Shown: positions 32,789-42,170, counted from the stretch's first letter. The stretch: 64,000 bases of DNA from JANYGA01 sp031420415 (GCA_031420415.1 JANOMT010000037.1:10720-74719); one strand, 5' to 3'. Notes: a model not told the origin generated them from the letters alone. Numbers and translations are program-made.

Positions 32789-33574
32789 GTGCCATACGAC
32801 CTTCTTCTTATCGACCGCGATGCTGCCATAGCGACCATCACGCTCAATCGACCCAAAGTCCTTAACGCGCTAAATGTCGCACTGCTCGGCGAACTGCACC
32901 GAGCCTTCCACGAACTCGAAGACGATCGCGATATCCGGGCCATCATTCTGACGGGCTCCGGCGATCGCGCGTTCGCCGCAGGTGCCGATATCGGCGAACT
33001 CGGGTCGCTCCCGAGCGCCGTCGCAGGCGCCGCGCAAGCGCGCGCGGGGCAGGCGATCACGTTACAGATCGAGCGTATGCGCACGCCCGTTATCGCCGCG
33101 ATCAACGGCTTCGCCCTCGGTGGCGGATGCGAGATCGCGATGTCGTGCGATTTCCGTTTCGCGAGCGACAAGGCCAAATTCGGTCAGCCCGAGGTCAACC
33201 TCGGGCTCTTACCCGGTTACGGCGGCACGCAGCGCACGGCGCGCCTACTCGGTCGTGGCATGGCGATGTATCTGTGCATGAGCGGTGAGATGATCGATGC
33301 CCACGAGGCACTCCGCATCGGCCTCGTGCAACGTGTCGTAGCGCACGACGAGTTACTCGCCGAAACCAAACGCATCGCCGGCATCATCGCGAGCAAAGCA
33401 CCGCTCGCGGTCGCCGCAACGAAACGCGCGATCGACGACGGCGGTTCGATCTCGCTCGCCGCCAGTCTCGAACTCGAAGCGCTTCATTTCGGAACGCTCG
33501 TCGATTCTGCCGATTTCAAAGAAGGCACGGCAGCCTTCCTCGCAAAGCGGCCGGCGAATTTCATCGGCGCGTAA
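32789..33574 (+). CDS. Enoyl-CoA hydratase/isomerase (crotonase) family
   Basis: Hydrates enoyl-CoA in fatty acid or related degradation. The 261-aa protein has the crotonase core ITLNRPKVLNALN, the oxyanion-hole AFAAGADIGEL, INGFALGGGCEIAMSCDFRF, and LGLLPGYGGTQRTARL with both conserved glycine and glutamate positions (PEVNLGLLPG). The GTG at 32789-32791 is chosen because GGAAG stands eight bases upstream and the length then matches the family; a TTG at 32765 is an alternative. It shares the upstream region with phoU. Confidence 0.9.
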   Translation: MPYDLLLIDRDAAIATITLNRPKVLNALNVALLGELHRAFHELEDDRDIRAIILTGSGDRAFAAGADIGELGSLPSAVAGAAQARAGQAITLQIERMRTPVIAAINGFALGGGCEIAMSCDFRFASDKAKFGQPEVNLGLLPGYGGTQRTARLLGRGMAMYLCMSGEMIDAHEALRIGLVQRVVAHDELLAETKRIAGIIASKAPLAVAATKRAIDDGGSISLAASLELEALHFGTLVDSADFKEGTAAFLAKRPANFIGA

Positions 33575-33598
33575 ATGATACGGGAATAAACGATCTCA

Positions 33599-35158
33599 TC
33601 AGCGGTCGTTTACTTCCCATTCCCACGCGTTCCAATAGTCGCGACCGAGCACGTTCGGCCGAAAATTGACGACGCGCGGCGAGACGACGTAAGCGCTACG
33701 CTCGAAGCCGATCGGTACGATTGGGAGATCGCGAGCCAATATCGCGTGCGCCGTTCGGTAGGCGGCGGTGCGCGCCGCGGGATCGTAGGTTCGCATGCCG
33801 CGTTCCTCGGCGGCATCGAAGGCGCGATTGCAATAACCACCGGCATTTCCGCCCGTTGGTGGCACGGCGGCACATCCGAAGAGATACGATCGATCGGCGT
33901 CGAGACTCGGCGACCAACTCGTGAGCGCGAGATCGAAGCGCCCGTTTTCGAGGACGCCACCCGCCGATTTTGCGCCCCAAAACGAACTCGTCGAATACGA
34001 GTGCAGACGCGCCGTCACACCGATATTTGCGAGTTGCGCTGCGATCTGCAAGGCCGCCGACGCACTCGATCGCCACTGCCCCGCAATCGCAAAATCGAGA
34101 TCGATCGGCCCACGCAACGCCGCTCGCGCGGCGCGTGGATCGAAGGCGGGTAGGCGTCCGGCGCGTGCGAGAGCGGGGGCGAGCTGTCCCGTATCGGTCG
34201 GTTCTTCCTGACCGCGGTAGACGGTCGCCGCGAGGCGTGGGCGATCGAGGGCCTGCGCGATCGCGCGACGCACGAGCGGATCGCCGAGTGCGCGCGAACC
34301 GCGCACGTTAAATTGCAGATAATCGACGATGTTGGTCGTCGCACGCACCACGCGCAGATGTTCGCGCGCCGCCTCATCGAGTTGCAAGCCTGAAATGTAG
34401 GTCACATCGAGGTTTCCCGTTCGCGCTTGCACCAGCCGCGTCGTTGCGTTCGGTTCGACGAGCGCGACGATACGTTCGAGTTTCGGTCGCCCGCGCCAAT
34501 AGAACGGATTGGGCTCGAAGGTGAGTCGATCGCCGCGCCGCCAGGTGACCAGTCGGTAGGGCCCGAGCCCGACCGGATGCGTATCGAGCGACGACGAGTT
34601 GAGATTCGCGTAGCGCGCGGCGATGTGCCGCGGCAGAATCGCGAAGGGATCGTTCGCACCGAGCGTCAGAAACGACGAGACGAACGGTGCCGATGGCGCG
34701 CGCAATTCCACGACGAGACGATCGGGTTGTGGGACGCGGACCGAAGCGATCGCATCGATCGTGGATCGGTCGGGAACGTTGGTTGCCGGGTTGCGGAGCG
34801 CGTCGACCGTGAAGGCGACGTCGCGTGCGTCGAACGGTGCGCCATCGGACCAGCGTCCCGTGCGAATGCGGTAGACGATCGTGCGCCCGTCGGCGGAGAT
34901 GCCGCCGTTGCGACGCGTCGGCAGTTCGAGCGCAGCATCGGGCACGAGCCGCCCGCGGTCATCCACGGTGAAGAGGTAGCCTTGGGTGAGCGGCCCGAGT
35001 TGCCAACCGAAGGCGGTGTTGAGAATCGTATTGAGACTCGAAGGGTCTTCCTCAACGTAAATCACGAGCGGACGCGGCGCCGCGCGCGAAGCCGTTGCGT
35101 TGAACGAGAGACCGGCGATAGCAAACGCGCACGCCGCGACGAAGTTGAGGGCTCGCAC
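33599..35158 (-). CDS. Family 5 (peptide/nickel-type) solute-binding protein
   Basis: Periplasmic or lipid-anchored substrate-binding protein of an ABC importer, 519 aa. It has a signal peptide (FVAACAFAIAGLSFNATASRA), then the lobes PGGISADGRTIVYRIR... with RWSDGAPFDARDVAFTVDAL, the family 5 signature, LGPYRLVTW and a final PIVPIGFERSAYVVSPRV. No permease or ATPase genes lie beside it, so its partner transporter is elsewhere. The GTG at 35156-35158 with GAGAG upstream is the start. It is divergent from the CRP-type regulator. Confidence 0.85.
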   Translation of the reverse strand: MRALNFVAACAFAIAGLSFNATASRAAPRPLVIYVEEDPSSLNTILNTAFGWQLGPLTQGYLFTVDDRGRLVPDAALELPTRRNGGISADGRTIVYRIRTGRWSDGAPFDARDVAFTVDALRNPATNVPDRSTIDAIASVRVPQPDRLVVELRAPSAPFVSSFLTLGANDPFAILPRHIAARYANLNSSSLDTHPVGLGPYRLVTWRRGDRLTFEPNPFYWRGRPKLERIVALVEPNATTRLVQARTGNLDVTYISGLQLDEAAREHLRVVRATTNIVDYLQFNVRGSRALGDPLVRRAIAQALDRPRLAATVYRGQEEPTDTGQLAPALARAGRLPAFDPRAARAALRGPIDLDFAIAGQWRSSASAALQIAAQLANIGVTARLHSYSTSSFWGAKSAGGVLENGRFDLALTSWSPSLDADRSYLFGCAAVPPTGGNAGGYCNRAFDAAEERGMRTYDPAARTAAYRTAHAILARDLPIVPIGFERSAYVVSPRVVNFRPNVLGRDYWNAWEWEVNDR

Positions 35159-35216
35159 GGTCAGCTCTCGTTCGATGGAAGGCGGCCGCTGCCTTGCGGA
35201 GAAGTATGAAACGTTG

Positions 35217-36164
35217 ATGGCCAACACACGCGTGCCTGCGATCACGCTCGACAGTCGAACGCTACCAACTACCAATCGAAACGTCATCGTCTTAGACGCT
35301 TTCGACAAATTGCAATTAGGTGGCATCCTCGAGCTTCCAGAAGAAAGCGATCCGCGCGCACTTCGCAACGAATTTCTTCAACATCGTCCCGGTCGATTCT
35401 CGTGGGACGCGCGGAATATGGGTTCGGGCCGTTGGACGATTCGCATCGAGCGCATCGACGAGCATGCCGACGTCGCGACCTTCCTTTCGCATTGCACGCC
35501 CTTTGCGAACGCGAAGGCCTCGACTGTCCGCGATCTCGCGTCGACGGCGACGGAACGCACGTATCGCGGCGCCGAAACGATCTACGATGAAGGCGAGATG
35601 TGGCCGTACTTGGCCTTCGTTCGCACCGGGAAAGTCGTCTACACCCTCCTCTCACCCGACGGCAAGACGCATGCGCTCGGCGAGCGGCTCCCACTCGATC
35701 CGCTCAATGAGACCGGCACGTTCGACGGTGGCGGCGCGACGACGCGCGCCGAAGCACTCACCGATTGCAGCATCGTCCTTTTGCCGACTGAAGCGGTGTT
35801 GCACGCGAGCCGAACCGATGCGGAACTCGCGATCGGATTTCTCACCGATGCGTCGCAAGCACGTCGGCGTTCAATCGATACGATCGCCGATCTGGCCTTC
35901 GCGCACGTCTTACAGCGCGTTGCAAAGTTCTTACTGTCGTACGCTCCCGCGACGACGGGCATGGCCAAGGGCCTCTCCGGCATCGAAAATCTCTCGCAGG
36001 CGCAGATCGCCGCGGCTGCCGGGACGGTGCGCGACATGGCCGCGCGTGCGCTCTTGCGGCTCAAGAACGCGGGTGCCGTCGAACTCGATCGGGGTCGCGT
36101 GCGCGCGCTCGATCGCGAGCGCCTTCAAGCCTTCGCCCACAACGTCCAGGCGCCACCCGTTTAG
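35217..36164 (+). CDS. DUF2249 fused to CRP/FNR-type transcription regulator
   Basis: A 315-aa regulator. Residues ~8-75 form a DUF2249 domain (ITLDSRTLPTTNR, then LDAFDKLQLGGILELPEESDPRALRNE). The CRP-like part begins near DEHADVATFLSHCTPF, with the cNMP-fold marks GAETIYDEGEMWPYLAFVRTGKV and GERLPLDPLNETGTF, and the C-terminal winged helix FLLSYAP followed by LSQAQIAAAAGTVRDMAARALLRLKNAGAVE. DUF2249-CRP fusions are reported near nitrogen-oxide and redox genes. No FNR-type four-cysteine cluster is visible, so it is not an obvious oxygen sensor. The target is unknown; the divergent SBP gene is a candidate. Confidence 0.8.
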   Translation: MANTRVPAITLDSRTLPTTNRNVIVLDAFDKLQLGGILELPEESDPRALRNEFLQHRPGRFSWDARNMGSGRWTIRIERIDEHADVATFLSHCTPFANAKASTVRDLASTATERTYRGAETIYDEGEMWPYLAFVRTGKVVYTLLSPDGKTHALGERLPLDPLNETGTFDGGGATTRAEALTDCSIVLLPTEAVLHASRTDAELAIGFLTDASQARRRSIDTIADLAFAHVLQRVAKFLLSYAPATTGMAKGLSGIENLSQAQIAAAAGTVRDMAARALLRLKNAGAVELDRGRVRALDRERLQAFAHNVQAPPV

Positions 36165-36176
36165 GCCACCCGTCGT

Positions 36177-37199
36177 TTACGTCCGCGCGAGCAGCTCGCG
36201 TAGGCGTGACGTAATCCACGCGCTATCGGCCGCGTCGACGCCGCCTCCCGCCGCATGGCCGTTGATCGTCGGGATTATCGCGAGTTCGGCGTTCGGCATC
36301 GCTGCGACTTCGCGCTCGTTGTCTTCGGGCGGAAAATAAAGATCGGTCTGCGCGGGCATGACGAGCGCGCGCGACGTGATCGCCGCAAGTGCGGCTCGCG
36401 TATCGCCCGCATAGCGCGCGTGCGCGCCCACATCGGCGTGACGCCACGTCCATAACATCGCGAGCAAATTATTCGCATCGCCCGCGCCGAACGACGCGAC
36501 ATAGGCTTCATCGATGAAGGCTTCGCGCGAAGCAAAACCCATCGCTCGCCAACACTCTTCGCGATAGAACGTCTGCGAGAGACCCCAGCCCGCCCACACG
36601 CGCGCCATCGCTTCGAGCCCGACGCGCGGGGGCTGCGTGTAATGCCCTCCGGCGAAGGCTGCATCCGCGCGAAGCGTCGCTGAGATGCCGTCGAGGAAAA
36701 CGATGTTGTGCTCGGCCGTCCGCGCACTCCCGCAGAACGGCGCGATTCGTTCGACGAGTTCGGGCGCGCGCGCGCCCCAGTGAAACGATTGTTGCGCGCC
36801 CATCGAGAAACCCGCGACGAGCGCGATCGATTGCGCGCCGAAATGCTCGACGACGAGACGGTACTGCGCCTCGACGTTATCGTACACGGTCACGTTCGGA
36901 AAATCCGGTCCGCGTTGGCCGCCTGCAGCGGTCGTGGGCGATGTCGAGAGTCCGTTACCGAACATGTTCGTCGCGATGATAAAATAGCGCGCGGGATCGA
37001 ATGGTTTACCGGGCCCCACGAGCCACATGCTATCGGCGTGCGTGCCACCGTATGCCGATGGAATCACGATGACGTTGCGCCGTCGTGCATCGAGCGTGCC
37101 GAACGTCGTGTAGGCGAGCGTCGCATCGCGCAACGTCACGCCGCTCTGCAAGGGAAAATCGCCGAGCGCGAAGCGTTCGAAATCGTCGGGACTCGTCAT
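36177..37199 (-). CDS. MetX-like alpha/beta hydrolase
   Basis: A 340-aa protein of the homoserine O-acetyltransferase-like group. It has FERFALGDFPLQSGVTLRDATLAYTTFG, SMWLVGPGKPFDPARYFIIATNMFGNG, the nucleophile GFSMGAQQ, the acid in PAQTDLYFPPEDNE and the histidine in INGHAAGG. The GGSMGG of true MetX is replaced by GFSMGA, and the MetX acid motif is altered, so acetyl transfer to homoserine is doubtful and a hydrolase role is more likely. ATG at 37197-37199. Divergent from the DUF2470 gene with a 90-base spacer. Confidence 0.7.
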   Translation of the reverse strand: MTSPDDFERFALGDFPLQSGVTLRDATLAYTTFGTLDARRRNVIVIPSAYGGTHADSMWLVGPGKPFDPARYFIIATNMFGNGLSTSPTTAAGGQRGPDFPNVTVYDNVEAQYRLVVEHFGAQSIALVAGFSMGAQQSFHWGARAPELVERIAPFCGSARTAEHNIVFLDGISATLRADAAFAGGHYTQPPRVGLEAMARVWAGWGLSQTFYREECWRAMGFASREAFIDEAYVASFGAGDANNLLAMLWTWRHADVGAHARYAGDTRAALAAITSRALVMPAQTDLYFPPEDNEREVAAMPNAELAIIPTINGHAAGGGVDAADSAWITSRLRELLART

Positions 37200-37288
37200 G
37201 CGTCGTGCGTTACGCCGCGCATCGCGACGAGCCCCGTCCCCGCGCAGACGGGTAGGCATCGCGGATCGCCCGGCGCGAAGAAAGACCG

Positions 37289-37570
37289 ATGCCCGAACTC
37301 ACGCCGGAATCCATCGCTACGATCGTATCGCACATGAACGACGACCACGGCGATTCGATCGCCGGCTATGCACGTCACTACGGTAATCTCGCGCGCGTCG
37401 AGTCCGCGCGGATTCGCGACTTCGACGCGCACGCGATGCGGATCGTCGCGATCGTTGATGGTGCCACGCACGAATGCTCGATCGACTTCGAGCACGCCCT
37501 CACCGATACCGACGACGCGCGTGCCGTCTTGATCGCGATGGCGCGTACGAGCGCGATGCCGTCCGGCTGA
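37289..37570 (+). CDS. DUF2470 domain protein
   Basis: A 93-aa single-domain protein starting MPELTPESIATIVSHMNDDHGDSIAGYARH, the opening of DUF2470/heme-utilisation HugZ C-terminal-type domains, with DAHAMRIVAIVDGATHECSIDFEHALTD. The domain is found attached to pyridoxamine-oxidase-like heme proteins and on its own. AAGAAAG precedes the ATG. No heme genes lie close by. Role unknown. Confidence 0.75.
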   Translation: MPELTPESIATIVSHMNDDHGDSIAGYARHYGNLARVESARIRDFDAHAMRIVAIVDGATHECSIDFEHALTDTDDARAVLIAMARTSAMPSG

Positions 37571-37587
37571 GCGCGCGACCTCGCCGT

Positions 37588-38550
37588 TTAGCTTCGGAGT
37601 ACTTCTAGTGCGGCCGCGAACGTCGGTACGGGCACGATGCGAATGCCCCGTTCGTGCGAGATCTCGGCATAATTGGCGACCGGAACGAGAAAGAGTTTCG
37701 CACCCGCGCGTTCCGCCGCGATGAGCTTCTGACGCGTGCCTTCGATCGGGCCGACGGTTCCGTCGAGCGCGATCGTGCCCGTCCCGGCGACCGGCTCGCC
37801 CGCGCGTACCCCACGCAACGCGCCATAGATGTGGAGCGCGAACATAAGGCCGCCGCTCGAGCCCGAGACATCGTCGAAGGCGTAACGGACCGCAACCGGG
37901 AGATGCGCTGCGGGTACGCGTTCGTTCACGAGCACACCGAGTCGCACGCCGTGTGTCGTCGCGATGGTCGGCACGTCGAGATCGCGCTCGGCACCATCGC
38001 GTAAGATGCGGATGCGAGCCACACGCGCGCGTCCGAGCGATGCGAGCGCACGCTTGAGATCGCCCTCGGTCTGCGTCGCGATCGATCCGACACGCGTGAA
38101 GCAATCGCCTCGCCGCAGGACGCGCGTGCCGGTACGAAAGGGAACATCGGCGACGCACACGCACGCCGGCGGAACCACGACGCGCAATCCCGCCGCGCGC
38201 TCGGCGACGATCCCCGCAACGTTCTGGCTCTCCCCCATCGCATCGCTCATCACCCGATCGAAGCCACGCGCGCTTTCGCCCGCGGGAAGCACGCGATCGC
38301 GGCGGACGATACGCGTTCCCGGCAAGACGACCGCGGCGAGCAGCAGGACGGATGCGCGCGCGAGGACGACATCGGTAAGATAGAGCCGCCGTTCCGGTGC
38401 CGCGTGGCCCGCGACCGTGATGCGTTTACCGAGATCGATCGCACCACCGGGCGCGAGAACATAGAACGGTGTCGGCACGATCGAGAGGCCCGCCAGCACC
38501 GCGAGCACGACGACCGTCCAGATATAGACGGCGTTGCGCCACCCCCCCAT
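37588..38550 (-). CDS. Membrane-anchored PDZ/Lon-type serine protease
   Basis: A 320-aa protein: one N-terminal membrane segment (AVYIWTVVVLAVLAGLSI), then a YlbL-like region with APGGAIDLGKRITVAG, a PDZ-type part around GDCFTRVGSIATQTEGDL, and a C-terminal Lon protease domain with the Ser-Lys dyad: VSGSSGGLMFAL (Ser) and GTRQKLIAAERAG (Lys). The gene lies downstream of coaD and the coiled-coil gene, matching the coaD-neighbour order known in Firmicutes. ATG at 38548-38550. Confidence 0.85.
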   Translation of the reverse strand: MGGWRNAVYIWTVVVLAVLAGLSIVPTPFYVLAPGGAIDLGKRITVAGHAAPERRLYLTDVVLARASVLLLAAVVLPGTRIVRRDRVLPAGESARGFDRVMSDAMGESQNVAGIVAERAAGLRVVVPPACVCVADVPFRTGTRVLRRGDCFTRVGSIATQTEGDLKRALASLGRARVARIRILRDGAERDLDVPTIATTHGVRLGVLVNERVPAAHLPVAVRYAFDDVSGSSGGLMFALHIYGALRGVRAGEPVAGTGTIALDGTVGPIEGTRQKLIAAERAGAKLFLVPVANYAEISHERGIRIVPVPTFAAALEVLRS

Positions 38551-38560
38551 GCGCGGAGGC

Positions 38561-39127
38561 CTAGCGGTGGACTTCGAGCGCGTCGAGGTCGACGGTCGCT
38601 GCATCTTGGGCGTCGAAGGCCGCGCGCTTCGAGCGTGCTGCCGCTTCTGCGACGGGCGCCTGCGGCGCTGCGGATACCGGCTGCGGCACGCGCGGGATCA
38701 AGGCATCTTGGCCTTTACGAACCGAGCCAAGTGCGAGGGTGAGGCGGCCTTCGAGATCGGCGAGCACGCTTTGCGCGTAGGCGTCGGCACCGGCGCGAAT
38801 GCGTTGCGCCTTCGCTTCGGCTTCGCGCAGGACGATATCGGCCGTGGTGCGCGCCGCCTTTACGATATCTTGCTGTTCGACGAGTTCGTTCTTCTGCGCG
38901 ACGGCTTCGGTTACGATCGCTTGCGCTTTCTCTTGCGCGTCGCGAACGATACGATCTTTATTCGTCGCGATCACTTTCGCGCGGCCGACTTCTTCGGGAA
39001 GCGTCGAGCGCATCTTTTCGATGAATTCGACGAGCTTCTCTTCGCTGAGGATACGGTAGCCTAGCGGCATCCACGTGCCTTCACGGACGTAGCCTTCGAG
39101 TTTTTCGATGACGCGGTAGATCGACAA
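38561..39127 (-). CDS. Coiled-coil protein related to ATP synthase b-subunit/DivIVA-like proteins
   Basis: A 188-aa mostly helical protein. The N-terminus IYRVIEKLEGYVREGTWMPLGYRILSEEKLVEFIEK leads into a long coiled coil with alternating charged residues (VIATNKDRIVRDAQEKAQAIVTEAVAQKNELVE, TADIVLREAEAKAQRIRAGADAYAQSVLADLEGR), and a proline/alanine-rich tail. Proteins of this kind follow coaD in many bacteria and are annotated as ATPase-like; the function is unsettled. No membrane anchor. Confidence 0.75.
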   Translation of the reverse strand: MSIYRVIEKLEGYVREGTWMPLGYRILSEEKLVEFIEKMRSTLPEEVGRAKVIATNKDRIVRDAQEKAQAIVTEAVAQKNELVEQQDIVKAARTTADIVLREAEAKAQRIRAGADAYAQSVLADLEGRLTLALGSVRKGQDALIPRVPQPVSAAPQAPVAEAAARSKRAAFDAQDAATVDLDALEVHR

Positions 39128-39141
39128 GGGGCGTTCCTTTC

Positions 39142-39657
39142 CTACAAAACGGGGCGAACGGGGCTCTTCTGGTTCATGTACTCAAGAACGACGTCGGGGA
39201 CGTATTTGGAGATATCGCCGCCCTGGAGAAAAACTTCTTTGATGAGGCTCGAGCTCACGAACGAATAGCTCGAAGCGGACATGAGGAACATCGTATCGAC
39301 GTTGGAGAGCGAGCGATTCATGTGTGCGAACGCCATCTCGTTTTCAAAATCCGAAACGACACGCAGTCCTTTAACGATCACGTCTGCGTCGGCACGTTTG
39401 ACGAAATCGGCGAGTAACCCGCGGAATCGATCGACGCGAACGTTCGCGTACTGACTCGTGCAACGCCGGAGCATCTCTTCACGCTCTTCGAGATCGAAGA
39501 ACGGCGAGCGTTTCTGCGGATTCACGACGACGGCGACCGTCACGATCGGAAAGATCGCCGCGGCGCGTGCGATGACGTCGAGGTGGCCGTTCGTCGGCGG
39601 ATCGAACGAACCCGGATAGACCGCATGGCTTTGCGGAACGCCCGCGCTATCGCGCAT
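39142..39657 (-). CDS. coaD: Phosphopantetheine adenylyltransferase
   Basis: Transfers an adenylyl group from ATP to 4'-phosphopantetheine in coenzyme A synthesis. The 171-aa protein starts near HAVYPGSFDPPTNGHLD (ATP-binding GxFDPxHxGH variant with T in place of H: PPTNGH) and has NPQKRSPFF, VKGLRVVSDFENEMAFAHMNRSL and SYSFVSSSLIKEVFLQGGD. It overlaps rsmD by 11 bases. Normal length. Confidence 0.95.
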   Translation of the reverse strand: MRDSAGVPQSHAVYPGSFDPPTNGHLDVIARAAAIFPIVTVAVVVNPQKRSPFFDLEEREEMLRRCTSQYANVRVDRFRGLLADFVKRADADVIVKGLRVVSDFENEMAFAHMNRSLSNVDTMFLMSASSYSFVSSSLIKEVFLQGGDISKYVPDVVLEYMNQKSPVRPVL

Positions 39658-40195
39658 CGCCGACCCGTAAAAACTGCAGCATCACCTCTCCATAGCATTG
39701 CTCGCGGACCGTCGAGAATCCGGGCCGTTCGAAGGCCGGCGCGTTTTCGCGGCGTTCGTAAACGACGATCGTCGATGCATCGATTGCGCCACGTTCGAGC
39801 AGATGACCGAAGGTGAGCAGTGGCGGCGGCAACGCATAGGGCGGATCCGCATACACGAAATCGAATCGGCCACTCAAACGTTTGACGGCCGTATCGGCAG
39901 GCGCGCAAAGGATCGTCGCGCGTTTCTCGAGGTCGAAGTCGCGTGCGGCGTCACGGATCGCCTGCGCGGTCGGCGCGTGGAGTTCGACGAACGTCACGCT
40001 CGCCGCGCCGCGCGAGAGCGACTCGAAGCCGATCGCCCCCGTGCCGGCAAAGAGATCGAGCACCCGCGCATCTGCAATCTCGTCGCCAAGAATAGAAAAG
40101 AGCGCCTCTTTGACACGGCCGGGGGTCGGTCGAACCGTCGCTCCACGTGGCGATCGTATGACGCGCGAACGAAGTTCTCCGCCGGTCACGCGCAA
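39647..40195 (-). CDS. rsmD: 16S rRNA (guanine966-N2)-methyltransferase
   Basis: SAM-dependent methyltransferase acting on 16S rRNA. The 182-aa protein begins MRVTGGELRSR from a TTG at 40193-40195, with a GAGGA ribosome-binding site five bases upstream. It shows RPTPGRVKEALFSILG, the SAM motif VLDLFAGTGAIGFESLSRGA and the catalytic FVYADPPYALPPP (DPPY). The gene order rsmD-coaD is standard, and recG, often beside it, is elsewhere in the window. Confidence 0.93.
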   Translation of the reverse strand: MRVTGGELRSRVIRSPRGATVRPTPGRVKEALFSILGDEIADARVLDLFAGTGAIGFESLSRGAASVTFVELHAPTAQAIRDAARDFDLEKRATILCAPADTAVKRLSGRFDFVYADPPYALPPPLLTFGHLLERGAIDASTIVVYERRENAPAFERPGFSTVREQCYGEVMLQFLRVGDAR

Positions 40196-40211
40196 TGGGG
40201 TCCTCGCGTCA

Positions 40212-40943
40212 TCAAGCGAGATTCGTCGCCTCGTCGAGTCGCCCTTGGTCCAGACGTTCTTGAAGGATCGCGGGTAGTTCGGCAAGCGAACGAATCGTAT
40301 GCTTTGGCCGCTCGAGCGCTTCGGGAAACGGCGCCCCGTCTTCGTCGTACCAAACGGTCGTGATCCCGACCGCGTCCGCACCCGCGATGTCGGTTTGGGG
40401 ATCGTCGCCGACGTACCACAGCTCGCCGACTGGGATTTCGAAGTGCTTCGCGAGCAATGCGAATGCGTCGGGATGCGGTTTACGCACGCCGATCCGCTCG
40501 CTGACGTAGACCGGGCCGCGAAAGCCGATGACTCGCGCCTTCTCTTCTTGCAACGGGCTCCAGCCATTGGTGAGGAGCGCGTACCGAACGCCCATCGCAT
40601 CGAGCTTCGCGAGCATGGCTTCCGTTTCGGGACGCGCGCGCACGAATTCGGGCACACGCGCGACGACGGCATCGCGGAAATCCGACGCGCGATCGACGAC
40701 CTTGTTCCCGACAGGAACGAAGCGCTCGAAGAATCCCGCGATGCCCGTTTCGACCGAAACGTCGCCGTTACGATACGACGCGAGGACGACGTCGATCGCT
40801 TCCTCGGCGGCTGAAATTGCGTAGACAACTCCCTCGTCGCGCGCGAAATCCGCGAGCATCGCGAGGGCGACCGTACGTTCGAGTTGATTATCGAGCCCGA
40901 GGGTGTGATCGAAATCGAGGCCGACGGCAAGAGATGATTGCAT
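40212..40943 (-). CDS. HAD-IA family hydrolase
   Basis: A 243-aa phosphatase-like protein: motif I LDFDHTLGLDNQ (with His in the place of the usual Gly/Leu), motif II ALLTNGWSPLQ, motif III in RKPHPDAFALLAKH and motif IV WYVGDDPQTDIAGADAVG. Substrate unknown; pyrimidine or phosphoglycolate-type phosphatases are neighbours in sequence. It begins the HAD-rsmD-coaD-coiled coil-protease run. Confidence 0.85.
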   Translation of the reverse strand: MQSSLAVGLDFDHTLGLDNQLERTVALAMLADFARDEGVVYAISAAEEAIDVVLASYRNGDVSVETGIAGFFERFVPVGNKVVDRASDFRDAVVARVPEFVRARPETEAMLAKLDAMGVRYALLTNGWSPLQEEKARVIGFRGPVYVSERIGVRKPHPDAFALLAKHFEIPVGELWYVGDDPQTDIAGADAVGITTVWYDEDGAPFPEALERPKHTIRSLAELPAILQERLDQGRLDEATNLA

Positions 40944-41093
40944 GCGACAACTCTTCCCACCGAGAGCGTCGACTACTCCCCAACGCAGGACGCTTTCATC
41001 ACGGCCGCGCGCGAGCTAACTCAAACTCATCACACCTCCTGCCGATCGAAACGTTGGTTCAACATCGAGCCTTCGTGGTATTCAAGATATGCT

Positions 41094-42170
41094 ATGTCAA
41101 ACTTTGGTCGAACATCGTTTCTCCTCGGCGCAGGCGTACTTGGCGTCGGCTGGAGGTCTGTCGCGCTCGCAGCACCCATGGCGATGCCGCTTCCCGGACC
41201 TGACCTCAAAGCCGACGCCGACATGCAGCGCGTTCTCCAAAATATCCTCGCCGGCAACGCACCGCCGCTGCCAGAGGTGGAGCCGCGCATCGCGCGCGAG
41301 TTGCCCTCGTTCGCAGACGCACTCGCGGCGACGTTGACGCAAGAGGGAAAGCCGACCGTCGAAACGATCGGCGGACTCAAACACAAAGTTATCGACGGGC
41401 CCGGCGGGCCATTGCTCCTACGCATGTATTTTCCGACGAAGATGGCCGCAACGCTTCCCGTTGTCGTGTACTTCCACGGCGGCGGCTGGGTGATCGCGAG
41501 CCTCGACACCTACGACGCATCGGCGCGTAGCCTCGCCAACGGCTCGGGGGCGATCGTCGTTTCGGTCGCCTATCGTCAAGCGCCGGAGCATCCGTTCCCA
41601 GCAGCCGCCGACGACGCATTTGCCGCGTACAAGTGGGTCGTTGCCAACACGGCTTCTTTCGGTGGGGACGCCAAGCGCATCGCGATTGCGGGTGAGAGCG
41701 CGGGCGGTAATCTCGCCGCGGTGACGACGATGCAGGCGCGCGATAACGGCGTCCAAATGCCCACGCATCAAGTGCTCGTTTATCCCATTACGAATATCGC
41801 CTTCGATACCGCATCGTATGCCGAAAACGCGACCGCAGCACCGCTCGGTAAACCTGCGATGCAATGGTTCGCCAAGTACTATCTCAAGAGCGAATCCGAT
41901 GCGACCAACCCGCTCGTTTCCGTCTTACGCGCGAAAGATTTTAAAAAGCTGTCGCCCGCAACGATCATCAACGCGCAAATCGACCCGCTGCGCGACGACG
42001 GCGAGCTCTATGCTGAGAAGCTGCAAGCCGCCGGCGTTCGCGTGAAACGGACGATCTACCGTGGCGTCACGCACGAGTTCTTCGGTATGGGCGGCGCGGT
42101 TGCGAAAGCGAAGCTCGCGATGGCCGAGGCTTGCGAAGCACTCGAAGCGTCGTTCGGCAAAGCAACGTAA
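41094..42170 (+). CDS. Exported HSL-family esterase/lipase
   Basis: A 358-aa serine hydrolase of the hormone-sensitive-lipase (family IV) type. It has an N-terminal signal (TSFLLGAGVLGVGWRSVALAA), the oxyanion motif YFHGGGWVIAS, the nucleophile IAGESAGGNLAA, the acid in QIDPLRDDGE and the histidine in GVTHEFFGMG. The N-terminal residues before the signal include an arginine (NFGRTS), so Tat export is possible but not shown. ATG at 41094. A TATGCT hexamer just upstream may belong to its promoter. Confidence 0.88.
   Translation: MSNFGRTSFLLGAGVLGVGWRSVALAAPMAMPLPGPDLKADADMQRVLQNILAGNAPPLPEVEPRIARELPSFADALAATLTQEGKPTVETIGGLKHKVIDGPGGPLLLRMYFPTKMAATLPVVVYFHGGGWVIASLDTYDASARSLANGSGAIVVSVAYRQAPEHPFPAAADDAFAAYKWVVANTASFGGDAKRIAIAGESAGGNLAAVTTMQARDNGVQMPTHQVLVYPITNIAFDTASYAENATAAPLGKPAMQWFAKYYLKSESDATNPLVSVLRAKDFKKLSPATIINAQIDPLRDDGELYAEKLQAAGVRVKRTIYRGVTHEFFGMGGAVAKAKLAMAEACEALEASFGKAT

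Noticed and set aside
36177..37199. Calling the MetX-like gene homoserine O-acetyltransferase
   Set aside because: The nucleophile reads GFSMGA instead of GGSMGG and the acid motif differs, so only the broader family is claimed.
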